Source of the DNA: Anaerosolibacter sp.
Lineage (GTDB): Bacteria > Bacillota > Clostridia > Peptostreptococcales > Thermotaleaceae
Length of the DNA stretch: 64,000 nt
Assembly (NCBI RefSeq): GCF_029240175.1
Contig: NZ_JARBTM010000006.1
Location: 62,001 to 126,000, forward strand
Direction: 5' to 3'
Numbering within the stretch: the first letter of the stretch is position 1; each line of letters begins with the position of its first letter. A program made the position numbers and the translations under genes. Under the pieces are notes generated by a model. The model saw only the letters and a list, made by a program, of their open reading frames with translations. It was not told the origin of the DNA and searched no databases. This document shows positions 31,958 to 42,985 of the stretch, piece by piece.

Positions 31958-33223
31958 ATGAGTAAAAATAGAAAAACAGTTTCATTTGCTGTCTTAGGTT
32001 TATTGGCCTTGTTATCCCCTTTTATTGCGGCTTGGCTGGTAGACATATTGGGGTTGCAGTCTAAAATACTTTTTCCTATACTGACAACAGTTTTATTAGG
32101 AATCTTTGGACTAGCACATATTCATGGACTGAATGAACATTATAAAATCCTTGAAAAACAATCTGCAACGATTTCAAATATCACGCATCTGAACGAGGAA
32201 CTCGAGAGACACAATCTACTAAAAGAGTCCATGCTGGGGATCAGCAACTCTATTCTAGATATTAAAGACTTTGATGAGTTTTTACATAGTGTCATAAAAA
32301 CTGCCGTTCACCTCATTGACAATGCCGATGCCGGCAGCATCCTGATCATGAATGATCAGAATCGCCTAGAATTTAAAGCTGCTGAAGGTTATGACTTAAA
32401 AGGACTATCAAAAATAAATATGGTCGTGGAAGAAACCTTCTTATACCAGTACACCCTAGGCAATTATTCGAAGCCATGTATTATTGAGGATCCACTAAAA
32501 TTTAATCAAAGATTCTTGAATAAAGAAAACTATAGTAAATTTGAAGATGCAGAGGCCCTATCCCTTAAGGCCACCATTTCTGCACCGATCTTAATTGGCG
32601 GTGAACTCTATGGAATGATCAATGTAGATAACAGCAAGTGTGAAGATGCTTTTACTTTTCGAGATACTGAAATTATGGAGTATTTGGCAAATCAACTCAG
32701 CATAGCCATTAAAAATGTACAATTGTTAGAGAAAACCCTATTCCTTTCCCGTTATGATGGGTTGACAAGAGTATATAACCGGCATTATTTTGATGAATTA
32801 TTTGAAAGTATCTATAAAAGAGCCAAGCGTTATGATGAAAACTTTTGTCTCTGTGTGATCGACTTAAATGACTTGAAAATTATCAACGATATGCATGGTC
32901 ATCAAGCCGGAGACTTAGCCTTGAAAACTTTCTCTTCCACCATGTTGGAGAATATTCGGGAATCCGATATCATAGGAAGATATGGCGGCGATGAATTTGT
33001 CATTATCTTTTTAAATACAACCTCTGAAAGCGGGCATGAAAAGCTTCAGCAGATTTCCCAGTTCTTAAAGGAAAGGCCCCTCTCTATAGACAATAAAGAA
33101 GTCCAGATAACCTTTAGTTATGGTATTGCCTGTTTTCCAGAAGAGGCTTCGGATAGCAAGGAACTGTTCCGAACTGCTGATGTTCGAATGTATAAGCATA
33201 AATTACATCAAAAGACAATTTAA
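31958..33223 (+). CDS. GAF-GGDEF diguanylate cyclase
   Basis: Membrane-bound enzyme making c-di-GMP from two GTP. The 421 residues begin with two membrane helices (about 8-28 and 35-55), then a short coiled-coil linker, a GAF sensor domain (about 95-250, with TISAPILIGGELYGMINVDN) and a GGDEF domain (about 262-420). The active site is RYGGDEFVIIF, intact, and an inhibitory-site RxxD (RESD) sits 5 residues before it, so product feedback is expected. ATG at 31958 has GAAGGTGA upstream; a GTG 3 codons earlier is less likely. Ligand of GAF unknown. Confidence 0.93.
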   Translation: MSKNRKTVSFAVLGLLALLSPFIAAWLVDILGLQSKILFPILTTVLLGIFGLAHIHGLNEHYKILEKQSATISNITHLNEELERHNLLKESMLGISNSILDIKDFDEFLHSVIKTAVHLIDNADAGSILIMNDQNRLEFKAAEGYDLKGLSKINMVVEETFLYQYTLGNYSKPCIIEDPLKFNQRFLNKENYSKFEDAEALSLKATISAPILIGGELYGMINVDNSKCEDAFTFRDTEIMEYLANQLSIAIKNVQLLEKTLFLSRYDGLTRVYNRHYFDELFESIYKRAKRYDENFCLCVIDLNDLKIINDMHGHQAGDLALKTFSSTMLENIRESDIIGRYGGDEFVIIFLNTTSESGHEKLQQISQFLKERPLSIDNKEVQITFSYGIACFPEEASDSKELFRTADVRMYKHKLHQKTI

Positions 33224-33244
33224 AGACCAGCTGAGGCTGGTCTT
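33223..33244. terminator. Bidirectional terminator between the GGDEF and PDZ genes
   Basis: AAGACCAGC pairs with GCTGGTCTT across the loop TGAG, followed by CTTTATTT. It begins at the GGDEF gene stop codon. Confidence 0.85.
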
Positions 33245-33246
33245 CT

Positions 33247-34380
33247 TTATTTAATTCTTTCAATCCATCTTTTCACGAAGCTTGCCGATAGATTTAGCTC
33301 AAAAATAACTGACGAGGTTTTGGGTACAATAATCAATCCTAAATGATGAATGCCATACTCATTTTTGTATTCTATGGTCCTATGCTTTCCTCCTGTATCC
33401 ACGACCTCCATCCATATTCCCTTCGGTAAACCGCTGAGAATGCTGCGAATATCTTCCTTATGATCTATTTGTTGATTATTCATTCGTAGGATTACATCAC
33501 CGGGGTATAGGTCAATTTTTTCTCCAAATGGATCTTTTTTCACATCCAATATGGTAATGCCTTGGCGGTGATGCCTAAATAATGGTGCTTTTTTTTGCTC
33601 TTCCCTCTGTCCCCACAGTACCAGCCCTTCATGTCCCAATGGCGCAAAAACCACAGATATCCATCGAAATAGGATATATTCCCTTGCCATCATTGAAAAA
33701 GAAATAAGTATCAAACTATATATTAGAAGTCTTATGGCAGATCTTTGTGATTTTTTCCTGGGCGTACTGGATAAAGCAATATCGCTGTATCCTAAGGCTG
33801 CTATCACCACGGAAAGATGTAATGGCAGAGCGTTACCCTCCAGCGCCCCTATCATCACCAATATAACGATCAATGGTATGGGCCAAAAACGCTGCAATAG
33901 GAACCCTCCGATGACTCCATATTTCTCATCCTCTAAAAAAATAGGTGTCGCATGCTGATATCCATCGCACCATATTAATACACTTTCTACCAGATGTAGT
34001 ACCCCAACGATAGCCATGAGATTTGATATATCTAACCTTGGAACACCCAAAACAAGACTCATAATACCTAGCAGACCGCCTCCATAAGCGAAACATATAT
34101 ACCGGGCATTAATCATCATTAATAGCAACGAAACGGGTAATAGATATGTAAAATCGCCTAGTCTAACTTTGATCCCTAGTAATAGAATAACGATGGTTCC
34201 TAAAATACCGCCCAAAACCCCAATTCCTGTGGCATCCAACATTTTCTTTTTCAGTGTTGTCTTTGTAAAGCCCATATTTTTATATTCAAAGTTATGAATT
34301 TTTCTGTACTGACTAAATAGCATACCTCCTGCGATGAATATCACGCCTATTATTTTATACAATTCTAAGAACTCTCCCAT
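33247..34380 (-). CDS. Polytopic membrane protein with C-terminal PDZ domain
   Basis: Integral membrane protein of 377 residues with about seven to eight hydrophobic segments in the first ~245 residues (for example VLGGILGTIVILLLGIKV, YLLPVSLLLMMINARYI, LVLGVPRLDISNLMAIVGVL) and a PDZ domain at about 265-345 (GITILDVKKDPFGEKIDLYP, GDVILRMNNQQIDHKEDIRS). This order of helices then PDZ is shared with the Bacillus cell-division adaptor MinJ and related sporulation/competence proteins. No protease residues are seen. A MinJ-like role is a family-level guess only. AAGGGAG lies ahead of ATG. Confidence 0.75.
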   Translation of the reverse strand: MGEFLELYKIIGVIFIAGGMLFSQYRKIHNFEYKNMGFTKTTLKKKMLDATGIGVLGGILGTIVILLLGIKVRLGDFTYLLPVSLLLMMINARYICFAYGGGLLGIMSLVLGVPRLDISNLMAIVGVLHLVESVLIWCDGYQHATPIFLEDEKYGVIGGFLLQRFWPIPLIVILVMIGALEGNALPLHLSVVIAALGYSDIALSSTPRKKSQRSAIRLLIYSLILISFSMMAREYILFRWISVVFAPLGHEGLVLWGQREEQKKAPLFRHHRQGITILDVKKDPFGEKIDLYPGDVILRMNNQQIDHKEDIRSILSGLPKGIWMEVVDTGGKHRTIEYKNEYGIHHLGLIIVPKTSSVIFELNLSASFVKRWIERIK

Positions 34381-34607
34381 TTATAACGCTCCCTTTCCCA
34401 TACTTACTAAAGATTATAGCCATAAATTTATCAATTTCTTACCACTATGCTTAAAAAAATGGTATTAAAACTTCGGATTCAATCATATATATATCCTTGT
34501 GTTTAAAAAAATAGTGAAATCGGTCATTTCTATTCAACCCTTACATATACATTAATAAGGTTGTCTAATCGACCTACTAATCTATAAGAAAGGAGGCATC
34601 CACACCT

Positions 34608-36530
34608 ATGGAGACCTTATTGTTAAATCCTGAAACCATTGGGGATTTTCAGAGAGGAGAACATTATCGCTGCTATAACTTTTTTGGTGCCCATCCAGTG
34701 ATAAAAGATGGTTCACCAGGCTTTCAATTTACCCTTTGGGCGCCCAATGCCGCAGCTGTTTATTTGATTGGAGACTTTAACAATTGGAAAGGAAGCCTTC
34801 ATCCATTGGAATTAATCGACCTGTCAGGTATTTGGTCTCTATTTGTTCCTGGTCTTAAGGAAGGTGTCCTATATAAATATGAGATTCATACATCAAAAGG
34901 TGTTATTTTTCATAAGGCAGATCCCTATGGCTTTTTCACTGAAAAAAGACCTGGCACAGCTTCAAAAACCTACAATCTCCATAAATATTCATGGGCTGAT
35001 GAGGTGTGGCGAAAGCAGCAAATCAAAAACATCAATCATAGTAGACCTATAAACATCTACGAGGTCCATTTAGGTTCATGGAAAAGAACATGTAATGGAG
35101 ACTTCTATACTTATAGGGACTTGGCCCATGGGTTGATCCCTTATGTTGTGGAAATGGGCTATACCCATGTTGAATTGTTACCTCTTACTGAACATCCCTT
35201 TGATGGTTCATGGGGCTACCAATCTACAGGATATTTTGCTGTCACAAGTCGGTATGGAACCCCAGAGGATTTTATGTATTTTGTAGACATCTGTCATCAA
35301 AACGGTATTGGGGTTATTCTAGATTGGGTTCCTGGTCATTTCTGCGCTGATGCCCATGGTCTTGCCCAATTTGATGGCGCCCCCCTTTATGAATATCAGG
35401 ATCTCAAGCAATCTATGAATCACCAATGGGGCACCCATAACTTTGATTATACAAAACCTCAGGTCTGGTCTTTCCTGATTTCTGGTGCCCTCTTTTGGTT
35501 GGATATCTATCACATTGACGGTTTGCGCGTAGATGCAGTGGCATTCATGCTTTATCTGGATTTTGGAAAGTCTCATGATCAATGGACACCCAATCGTTAC
35601 GGTGGTAGGGAAAACCTTGAGGCTATTGCTTTTATGAAACAGTTAAATGAAACAACGCGTCAAGCATATCCCCACGTATTTATGTTTGCCGAAGAATCAT
35701 CCACATGGCCCTCCGTAACCAAACCTGCGTATCTAGGTGGTTTGGGTTACACTTATAAATGGAACATGGGATGGATGAACGACATGCTTCGTTATATGGA
35801 AATGGAGCCCATTCATCGTAAATGGCATCATGAATTGGTTACTTTTTCCCTCATGTATGCCTTTTCAGAAAATTTCGTTTTACCCCTCTCCCATGATGAA
35901 GTCGTCCATGGAAAAAAGTCTTTATTAAATAAGATGCCCGGGGATTATTGGCAAAAGTTCGCCAATCTTCGAGCCTTTTACGGCTATATGATGGCCCACC
36001 CCGGCAAAAAACTTCTATTTATGGGAGGTGAGTTTGGGCAATTCATTGAGTGGAGAGATGATCAGTGCCTTGACTGGCTGCTTTTAGATTTTGACATGCA
36101 TGCTAAGCTCCATCATTATGTCCGAGCTTTAAATCATTTCTATCGATCCCAATCCTCACTATGGGAAATAGATCATACCTGGGATGGTTTTCAGTGGATA
36201 GATCCCCATGACTCCGACCAGAGTGTAATCACCTTCATGCGTAAGTCATGGAATCCTAAAGACTATCTGATCGTTCTTTGCAATTTTACACCCTTGGTAC
36301 GGAAGGAATATCGTATTGGTGTTCCTCACCTAGGAGAATATCTTGAAGTATTTAATAGTGATTTGGACAATTTTGGTGGCTCCCATCAAATAAACGACAT
36401 TCCCTTAAGGGCTGAAGCCATTCCTTGGCACAATCAACCTTATTCCCTAACCGTAAAGCTTCCACCCCTTGCCACCATCTATATAAAACCAAAAACCTGT
36501 AAAAAGAAATGGAACCTATTAAGGAGGTAG
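34608..36530 (+). CDS. glgB: 1,4-alpha-glucan branching enzyme
   Basis: Introduces alpha-1,6 branches into glycogen. The 640-residue protein has an N-terminal CBM48 domain (about 25-120, [20 protein letters not shown]) and a GH13 catalytic barrel with [15 protein letters not shown] (nucleophile Asp), [11 protein letters not shown] (acid Glu) and [13 protein letters not shown] (third Asp), then a C-terminal beta domain. It opens a five-gene glycogen operon in the B. subtilis order glgB-C-D-A-P. AAGGAGG precedes ATG, and glgC follows 4 bases after the stop. Confidence 0.97.
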   Translation: METLLLNPETIGDFQRGEHYRCYNFFGAHPVIKDGSPGFQFTLWAPNAAAVYLIGDFNNWKGSLHPLELIDLSGIWSLFVPGLKEGVLYKYEIHTSKGVIFHKADPYGFFTEKRPGTASKTYNLHKYSWADEVWRKQQIKNINHSRPINIYEVHLGSWKRTCNGDFYTYRDLAHGLIPYVVEMGYTHVELLPLTEHPFDGSWGYQSTGYFAVTSRYGTPEDFMYFVDICHQNGIGVILDWVPGHFCADAHGLAQFDGAPLYEYQDLKQSMNHQWGTHNFDYTKPQVWSFLISGALFWLDIYHIDGLRVDAVAFMLYLDFGKSHDQWTPNRYGGRENLEAIAFMKQLNETTRQAYPHVFMFAEESSTWPSVTKPAYLGGLGYTYKWNMGWMNDMLRYMEMEPIHRKWHHELVTFSLMYAFSENFVLPLSHDEVVHGKKSLLNKMPGDYWQKFANLRAFYGYMMAHPGKKLLFMGGEFGQFIEWRDDQCLDWLLLDFDMHAKLHHYVRALNHFYRSQSSLWEIDHTWDGFQWIDPHDSDQSVITFMRKSWNPKDYLIVLCNFTPLVRKEYRIGVPHLGEYLEVFNSDLDNFGGSHQINDIPLRAEAIPWHNQPYSLTVKLPPLATIYIKPKTCKKKWNLLRR

Positions 36531-36534
36531 AAAG

Positions 36535-37743
36535 ATGCATAAAAAAGAATGTATTGCCATGATACTGGCTGGCGGCCAAGGCAGCAGACTTGGTACGCTT
36601 ACAAAAAAACTGGCAAAGCCTGCGGTTCCTTTCGGAGGAAAGTACCGTATCATTGACTTTACCCTAAGTAACTGCTGCCACTCAGATATCGATACAGTAG
36701 GTGTAGTTACCCAGTATAAACCCCTCGTACTCAATTCCTATATTGGTACAGGTGCACCTTGGAATCTTGACAGTAAGGATGGAGGCGTTACTGTACTTCC
36801 CCCATATGTCAAGGAGTTGGGTGGCGAGTGGTATAAGGGCACTGCTAATGCAATTTATCAAAACATCGATTTTATCGACCATTATCATCCAGAATATGTC
36901 CTTATTCTATCCGGTGACCACATATATAAAATGGATTATGCCCTTATGCTGGATGCTCATATAAAAAAGCAAGCCCATGGTACCATATCAGTGATCGAGG
37001 TGCCTTTGGATGAAGCCAGCCGCTTTGGTATTATGAATACAAATGAACAGGATCAAATCATAGAATTTGATGAAAAGCCTCAATATCCCAAAAACAATCT
37101 CGCTTCCATGGGAATCTACATTTTTAATTGGCAGCTGCTGAAGAAATATCTTGAGGAGGATGATGCAGATCCCTCATCAAGTCATGATTTTGGAAAAAAT
37201 ATCATTCCTAAGATGCTTCAAGGGGATCAGAGGATGTTCGCCTATCGTTTTTCCGGCTATTGGAAGGATGTTGGCACAATTGAAAGCTATTGGGAAGCCA
37301 ACATGGATTTATTATCGGACTATCCTGAGCTCGACCTATACGATCGTAACTGGAGAATCTATTCAGTCAATCCAACACAACCCCCTAACTACATCGCACC
37401 TAGTGCAGATATCCGTCGCTCCTTAATCAATGAAGGCTGCCAAATCCACGGTGAGGTTGAAAATTCAGTAATCTTCCCAGGCGTTTATGTGGGTCCTGGT
37501 TCCCGGGTTGTAGACTCAGTCCTTATGCCCTATGTAAAGGTAGGTGCCAATGTAACCATCAAGAAGTCAATTATAGGTGAACATACAGTCATTCGTAGAA
37601 ATAGTGCTGTCGGCTATCAGGAGATGGAAGATTTGTTTCGCAGTAGCTCGGAAAGGAGCATCACTGTGGTTAGTGAAGGAATGGACCTGCCTCAAGGAAC
37701 AAAAATTCCTAAAGGGCTATTGTTTGACCAAGACATCGTTTAG
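36535..37743 (+). CDS. glgC: Glucose-1-phosphate adenylyltransferase, catalytic subunit
   Basis: Makes ADP-glucose, the donor for glycogen synthesis. The 402 residues contain the nucleotide-binding signature [20 protein letters not shown] with the adjacent [15 protein letters not shown], the sugar-phosphate region [19 protein letters not shown], and a C-terminal left-handed beta-helix (hexapeptide-like, about 300-390). Complete signatures mark it as the catalytic partner of the neighbouring GlgD. AAGGAGG lies before ATG and inside the end of glgB, so translation is coupled. Confidence 0.97.
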   Translation: MHKKECIAMILAGGQGSRLGTLTKKLAKPAVPFGGKYRIIDFTLSNCCHSDIDTVGVVTQYKPLVLNSYIGTGAPWNLDSKDGGVTVLPPYVKELGGEWYKGTANAIYQNIDFIDHYHPEYVLILSGDHIYKMDYALMLDAHIKKQAHGTISVIEVPLDEASRFGIMNTNEQDQIIEFDEKPQYPKNNLASMGIYIFNWQLLKKYLEEDDADPSSSHDFGKNIIPKMLQGDQRMFAYRFSGYWKDVGTIESYWEANMDLLSDYPELDLYDRNWRIYSVNPTQPPNYIAPSADIRRSLINEGCQIHGEVENSVIFPGVYVGPGSRVVDSVLMPYVKVGANVTIKKSIIGEHTVIRRNSAVGYQEMEDLFRSSSERSITVVSEGMDLPQGTKIPKGLLFDQDIV

Positions 37744-37757
37744 AAAGGAGTGTACAT

Positions 37758-38867
37758 ATGGGTGATTTGATGGGCATTGTAAACAATACAAAGAGCGGTA
37801 CCCTTTTAAAGGAGTTATCGGATAATCGATATACAGCTGCAGTTCCCTTTGGTGGACGTTATAGAATGATTGACTTCGTTTTATCCAACATGGTAAATTC
37901 AGGCGTTCGAAACGTTGGCATTCTTGTCCAGGATAAATATCGTTCTCTCATGGATCATCTTCGTTCAGGTAAAGAATGGGGATTGGCAAGGAAAAGGGAT
38001 GGTTTGTTCATCCTAACGCCCCCATACCATGACAGCATCAGAAAGGGAGATTTAGATAATTTTCATTGTAATCGCGAATATCTTGAAAAAAGCCATCAGA
38101 AGTACGTAGTCGTCTCTGGAAGCAATATCGTTTGCAATATTAATTATATGGATGCCTTACATTTCCACAAACAGTATGGTGGTGATATTACAGTCCTTTA
38201 TACAGAAGAAAATACTTCCACAGCAGACCTTGGCAATGCCACTGTCTTAAGCATGAACGCCGATGGTCAGATACTATCTATGGAAGTTAGCCCCAACAAA
38301 CCAAAAAGTAATCTGATTTCCATGGATATGATGATTATGGAAAAGTCACTTCTTATAGATCTCATTGATGAAGCCATTTCCAAAGGCGGTCATGATTTCC
38401 TTATGGATTGCATCATTCGAAATCTGCCTCGGTTGAAGGTATTTGGCTATCATCATCCCGGTTACGTGGGAAGAATCCATTCCGTTCAAAGCTATTTCAA
38501 ACACAATATGGATTTACTCCATACGGATATTTGGGAAGAAATCTTTCTAAAAGGCGGACCCATATATACCAAGGTGAAAGATCAAGGACCTGTAAAATAC
38601 ATGGATAGCGCTATAGTCAAGAATTCCTTGATTGCCAATGGCTGTATTATTGAGGGCACCGTTGAGAACAGCATTCTTTTTCGTGGTGTTCGGGTTCACA
38701 AAGGAGCCATTATCAAAGACAGTATTATCTTGCAGTACTGTGAAATTGATGCAAAATCTGAGTTAAAACATATCATTCTCGATAAGGATGTTCATGTTAC
38801 CCAAAATAATAAACTGAGGGGTTCTATGGAATATCCTATCATCGTTGAAAAAAACACCAGTCTATAA
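37758..38867 (+). CDS. glgD: Glucose-1-phosphate adenylyltransferase subunit GlgD
   Basis: Non-catalytic or modulatory paralogue of GlgC that forms a mixed complex in Firmicutes. The 369 residues align with GlgC (AAVPFGGRYRMIDFVLSNMVNS, VGRIHSVQSYFKHNMDLL and a C-terminal beta-helix with GCIIEGTVENSILFRGV). However, the N-terminus MGDLMGIVNNTKSG lacks the LAGGxGxRL nucleotide loop and several catalytic residues, as in other GlgD proteins. AAAGGAG precedes ATG. The gene lies 14 bases after glgC. Confidence 0.95.
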   Translation: MGDLMGIVNNTKSGTLLKELSDNRYTAAVPFGGRYRMIDFVLSNMVNSGVRNVGILVQDKYRSLMDHLRSGKEWGLARKRDGLFILTPPYHDSIRKGDLDNFHCNREYLEKSHQKYVVVSGSNIVCNINYMDALHFHKQYGGDITVLYTEENTSTADLGNATVLSMNADGQILSMEVSPNKPKSNLISMDMMIMEKSLLIDLIDEAISKGGHDFLMDCIIRNLPRLKVFGYHHPGYVGRIHSVQSYFKHNMDLLHTDIWEEIFLKGGPIYTKVKDQGPVKYMDSAIVKNSLIANGCIIEGTVENSILFRGVRVHKGAIIKDSIILQYCEIDAKSELKHIILDKDVHVTQNNKLRGSMEYPIIVEKNTSL

Positions 38868-38885
38868 AGAAAGGATGATAAACAT

Positions 38886-40328
38886 ATGCTTAAAATCCTT
38901 CATATTGCTGCAGAAGCCTCACCCTTCATCAAAACTGGAGGATTGGCTGATGTCATTGGGTCCTTGCCAAAAGCCCTTCTATCAAAGGGGTTGGACGTCC
39001 GGGTCGTCCTCCCCAAGTACGGAACCATCGCCCAAGACTGGAAAGATCAGATGGTTTGGGAAAAAAGTATTACCGTTCCCTTAGCTTGGCGTAACCAATT
39101 TTGCGGCATCGAAACAATCCATCATGAAGGCATTACCTTCTATTTTCTTGACAATGAGTATTATTATAACCGTGACCGTATCTACGGTTATGAAGATGAT
39201 GGGGAGAGATTTGCTTTCTTTTGCCGTGCAGCATTGGCATTTTTATCTCATATAGACTTCCAACCCCAAATTCTCCATTGTCATGATTGGCATGCTGGAC
39301 TTGTCAGTGTATTCTGGGAAGCATTCTACAGCCACCTTCCTTTTTATAAGAATATGAGAACAATCTTTACGATCCATAATCTTCAATACCAAGGGGTGTT
39401 TCCTCAATACTTCCTTGGAGATGTTTTAGGATTAGATCATCGTTATTTCACCATTGATGGTTTGGAGTACCAAGGCCAGATCAATTATATGAAAGCTGGG
39501 CTTGTCTTTTCAGATTTACTTACCACAGTCAGTAAGAGCTATAGCGAGGAGATACAAACACCCTATTTTGGAGAAACCCTAGATGGTTTGCTGAGAAAGA
39601 AAAGAAAACAGCTTTTCGGCATCGTCAATGGCATTGATTATGACCTTTATTCTCCTAGCAAGGACCCCTATATTTATCTTCCCTATCACGACGACTTGCA
39701 GGATAAATCCTTTAATAAAATCAAGCTTCAAGAAGAAGTTGGTCTTCAGGTAGATTCAAATATGCCCATGATCGCCATTGTTTCCAGGCTGGTCAGCTCA
39801 AAGGGCCTGGATCTTGTTGTCCATATACTGGATGAACTTCTTACCCGTGATGTACAGTTGGTTGTACTAGGAACAGGGGATGAAAAATACGAGACCTTTT
39901 TTCAACAGGCTGTGGTGAGATATCCATCCAAACTATCGGTTCATATACAGTTTGATGATGCTTTGGCGAGAAAGATCTATGCAGCTTCAGATCTCTTCCT
40001 CATGCCATCACGCTATGAGCCTTGTGGCATTGGTCAATTGATTGCCCTGCGCTATGGTTCTATTCCTATTGTACGGGAAACTGGAGGGCTCAAGGATACC
40101 GTTCAGGCATATAATGATTATAAATGTACGGGTAATGGCTTTAGCTTTACCCATTATAATGCCCATGACATGTTATTTACCATTCAACGGGCCCTTAAGT
40201 CCTTTCAGGACAAAAAATTATGGCGCAAAGTTTTCCTTAATGCTGTTCATAGTGACTTCAGCTGGCATCAATCTGCACAACAATACATCAACCTATACAA
40301 AACATTAACTTTTCAAGGTCAAAAATGA
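38886..40328 (+). CDS. glgA: Glycogen synthase (ADP-glucose dependent)
   Basis: Extends glycogen chains using ADP-glucose. The 480-residue GT5 protein begins MLKILHIAAEASPFIKTGGL, where the KTGGL motif binds ADP-glucose, and has the C-terminal GT-B signatures IVSRLVSSKGLDL and PSRYEPCGIGQLIALRYGSIP with the EPCG catalytic glutamate. Length is typical. It sits 18 bases after glgD with AAAGGATG upstream. Confidence 0.97.
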   Translation: MLKILHIAAEASPFIKTGGLADVIGSLPKALLSKGLDVRVVLPKYGTIAQDWKDQMVWEKSITVPLAWRNQFCGIETIHHEGITFYFLDNEYYYNRDRIYGYEDDGERFAFFCRAALAFLSHIDFQPQILHCHDWHAGLVSVFWEAFYSHLPFYKNMRTIFTIHNLQYQGVFPQYFLGDVLGLDHRYFTIDGLEYQGQINYMKAGLVFSDLLTTVSKSYSEEIQTPYFGETLDGLLRKKRKQLFGIVNGIDYDLYSPSKDPYIYLPYHDDLQDKSFNKIKLQEEVGLQVDSNMPMIAIVSRLVSSKGLDLVVHILDELLTRDVQLVVLGTGDEKYETFFQQAVVRYPSKLSVHIQFDDALARKIYAASDLFLMPSRYEPCGIGQLIALRYGSIPIVRETGGLKDTVQAYNDYKCTGNGFSFTHYNAHDMLFTIQRALKSFQDKKLWRKVFLNAVHSDFSWHQSAQQYINLYKTLTFQGQK

Positions 40329-40349
40329 TAGGGAGTGATTTCAATACCC

Positions 40350-42776
40350 ATGAATAAAGGACTTTTCAAACAATTGTTTTTAGAAAAATTTGAAACCATG
40401 CATGGTCAGACCATTGAAGAAGCATCCCCTATGGACATTTATATGACATTGGGTACCATGATCAGGGATTATATGAGTCGTAAATGGATCGCTACCAACA
40501 AGGCCTATGTTGATCAAGAAAAAAAGCAGGTATATTACTTTTCTATGGAGTTCCTATTGGGTAAGATGATGGAAAGAAACCTCCTTTATTTAGGTTGGAA
40601 GGAAATAGTAGAAGAGGCTTTTGGAGAACTAGCTGTGGACTTAGAATCCATTTTGTCCCTAGAACCCGATGCAGGCCTGGGCAATGGCGGTCTAGGACGA
40701 TTGGCAGCATGCTTTCTTGATTCTTTTGCTTCTCTTCAATTACCAGGTCATGGCTGCGGTATCCGCTACAAATATGGTTTTTTTGATCAGAAAATCGTAG
40801 ATGGTTATCAAGTGGAGCTTCCCGACCCATGGTTAAAGAATGGGAACGTGTGGGAAATCCGGAAGGCAGATAAAGCTGTGGAGGTCCGTTTTGGCGGCAA
40901 TGTCCGTTTAGACCATCATGACAATACAACCATATTCATCCATGAGAACTATGATTCTGTTTTAGCAGTTCCCTATGATTCTCCCATAGTTGGTTTTCGA
41001 AACAACACTGTGAATACCCTCCGTTTATGGAGTGCAGAAACAACCATGCGAGATTTTGATTTCTCTACTTTCAATCGTGGTGATTATCTTAATGCGGTAA
41101 AATACAAACATGAAGTAGAATCTATCTCTCAAATATTATATCCTGATGATCAACACCAGGAAGGGAGAATTCTTCGACTTAAACAACAATATTTCTTGGT
41201 CTCTGCCAGTTTGCAGAGCATTATCCATCGATACAAGAAAAAAGGCGGTTCTCTCGATGAATTTTCCCATAAGATCGCAATTCACATCAACGACACCCAT
41301 CCTGTATTGGCGATCCCTGAACTCATGAGGATATTCATCGATGAAGAGGAGATGGGTTGGGATCAAGCGTGGCAAATTACAACGGAAACCATTTCCTATA
41401 CCAATCACACCATTTTGCCGGAAGCTTTAGAGAAATGGCCAATTGATCTATTCCAAATCCTTTTGCCACGAATCTATATGATCGTTCATGAGATCAACGA
41501 GCGTTTCTGTCATGAGCTCTGGCAGCGATATCCCAATAACTGGGATAAAATTGGTCAAATGGCTGTGGTGGCCGATGGTTATGTTCATATGGCTCACCTG
41601 GCTGTGGTAGGTAGCCATAGTATCAATGGCGTGGCAGAAATTCACTCAGAAATTCTAAAAAAACAAGTGATGCGCCACTTCCATGAATTGTTTCCTCACA
41701 AGTTCAACAATAAGACCAATGGCATTACACCCCGTCGTTGGCTTTTAAAATCTAATCCTTCTCTTGCACAGCTGATTACAGATACCATTGGACCTGCTTG
41801 GCGCAATGATTCATCAGAGTTAATACAACTTATGAAACATACTGATGACGCCTATATCAGAGATCAGGTTTTTACAATCAAGCATAATAACAAATTACGT
41901 TTAGCTAAAATCATCGAAGAAAAAACGTCTATAAAGGTAGACCCGTCTTCCATCTTTGATGTCCAAATCAAACGGATCCATGGCTACAAACGGCAAGTCC
42001 TCAATGTACTTCATATTATGGATTTATATAACCGATTGCGGGAGAATCCTGATCTTAATATACTGCCACGAACCTTTGTTTTTGCAGGCAAATCCGCACC
42101 CAGCTATTATCAAGCGAAACAAACGATCAAGCTCATTCATAGCTTGGCAGATTTAATCAACAAAGATGCTTCCATCAAAAACAAACTAAAAGTTGTCTTC
42201 CTTGAAAACTACAGTGTTTCTTTGGCTGAAAAAATTTTTCCCGCTGCAGAAGTCAGCGAACAGATTTCTACCGCCAGCAAAGAGGCATCTGGAACAGGAA
42301 ATATGAAATTCATGATGAATGGTGCCATTACCCTAGGTACATTGGATGGTGCAAATATTGAAATCAAAGACGCTGTAGGTGAAGAAAATATAGTGATTTT
42401 TGGTCTAACGGCCCATGATGTTTTAGCCTATTATCGTGATGGAGGATATAATGCTTGGGATATGTACCACCAGGATCCAAGAATAAAAATGATTCTCACC
42501 CAGCTCATCAATGGTTTTTTACCCGGAGCCCAAGATGAATTTAGGAGTGTTTACGATGCCCTCCTTTATCAAAATGATGAATACTTTGTTCTAAAGGACT
42601 TTTCTTCCTATGTGGATGCCCATAATCGCGTGAATACCCTATATAGTAATCGTAATCAATGGCTGAAAATGAGCATCTGTAACATTGCCCAATCAGGAAG
42701 ATTCTCCAGCGACCGTACCATTTCTGAGTATGCCTCGGGTATATGGAAAATTGAGCCGGTGTATATTGCAGAGTGA
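40350..42776 (+). CDS. glgP: Glycogen phosphorylase
   Basis: PLP-dependent GT35 enzyme that releases glucose-1-phosphate from glycogen. The protein of about 808 residues carries DAGLGNGGLGRLAACFLDS near residue 105, the PLP lysine motif EASGTGNMKFMMNGAITLGT near 650, and FDVQIKRIHGYKRQ. The start is uncertain. A GTG at 40335 overlaps the GGGAG ribosome site, so the ATG at 40350 is preferred despite a longer spacer. Synthesis and breakdown genes are in one operon, so flux is likely set at the enzyme level. Confidence 0.96.
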   Translation: MNKGLFKQLFLEKFETMHGQTIEEASPMDIYMTLGTMIRDYMSRKWIATNKAYVDQEKKQVYYFSMEFLLGKMMERNLLYLGWKEIVEEAFGELAVDLESILSLEPDAGLGNGGLGRLAACFLDSFASLQLPGHGCGIRYKYGFFDQKIVDGYQVELPDPWLKNGNVWEIRKADKAVEVRFGGNVRLDHHDNTTIFIHENYDSVLAVPYDSPIVGFRNNTVNTLRLWSAETTMRDFDFSTFNRGDYLNAVKYKHEVESISQILYPDDQHQEGRILRLKQQYFLVSASLQSIIHRYKKKGGSLDEFSHKIAIHINDTHPVLAIPELMRIFIDEEEMGWDQAWQITTETISYTNHTILPEALEKWPIDLFQILLPRIYMIVHEINERFCHELWQRYPNNWDKIGQMAVVADGYVHMAHLAVVGSHSINGVAEIHSEILKKQVMRHFHELFPHKFNNKTNGITPRRWLLKSNPSLAQLITDTIGPAWRNDSSELIQLMKHTDDAYIRDQVFTIKHNNKLRLAKIIEEKTSIKVDPSSIFDVQIKRIHGYKRQVLNVLHIMDLYNRLRENPDLNILPRTFVFAGKSAPSYYQAKQTIKLIHSLADLINKDASIKNKLKVVFLENYSVSLAEKIFPAAEVSEQISTASKEASGTGNMKFMMNGAITLGTLDGANIEIKDAVGEENIVIFGLTAHDVLAYYRDGGYNAWDMYHQDPRIKMILTQLINGFLPGAQDEFRSVYDALLYQNDEYFVLKDFSSYVDAHNRVNTLYSNRNQWLKMSICNIAQSGRFSSDRTISEYASGIWKIEPVYIAE

Positions 42777-42835
42777 TTCAACGTTATAACGGATTCTCAG
42801 TAGCCTTCTTTCTCCTGGAATATGCTCTTTATCTT

Positions 42836-42895
42836 GTTAGCCGTTAGCGGGTTAGCGGTTTAAAATCTTTTACGGCTAACGGCTAACTGCTAACC
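42836..42895. repeat. GTTAGC palindromic repeat between glgP and the GH13 gene
   Basis: Left arm units GTTAGCCGTTAGCGGGTTAG (42836-42855) face right arm CGGCTAACGGCTAACTGCTA (42873-42892) across a short AT loop. The arms are imperfectly complementary and built from the same GTTAG/CTAAC unit as the elements at 7.8, 9.8 and 20.8 kb. The rest of the 209-base gap shows nothing distinct. Confidence 0.7.
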
Positions 42896-42985
42896 TGTAA
42901 AAGAATAAATTCTAGTACAGCTTTATTGTGTAAGTACACATCAAAACTTGATATATGACTACTCTACAGAAAGGCTGGTGATCCA

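Noticed and set aside
36535-38867. GlgD as a broken GlgC pseudogene
   Set aside because: Loss of the nucleotide loop is normal for GlgD; the frame is intact, with a strong ribosome site and the usual operon position.
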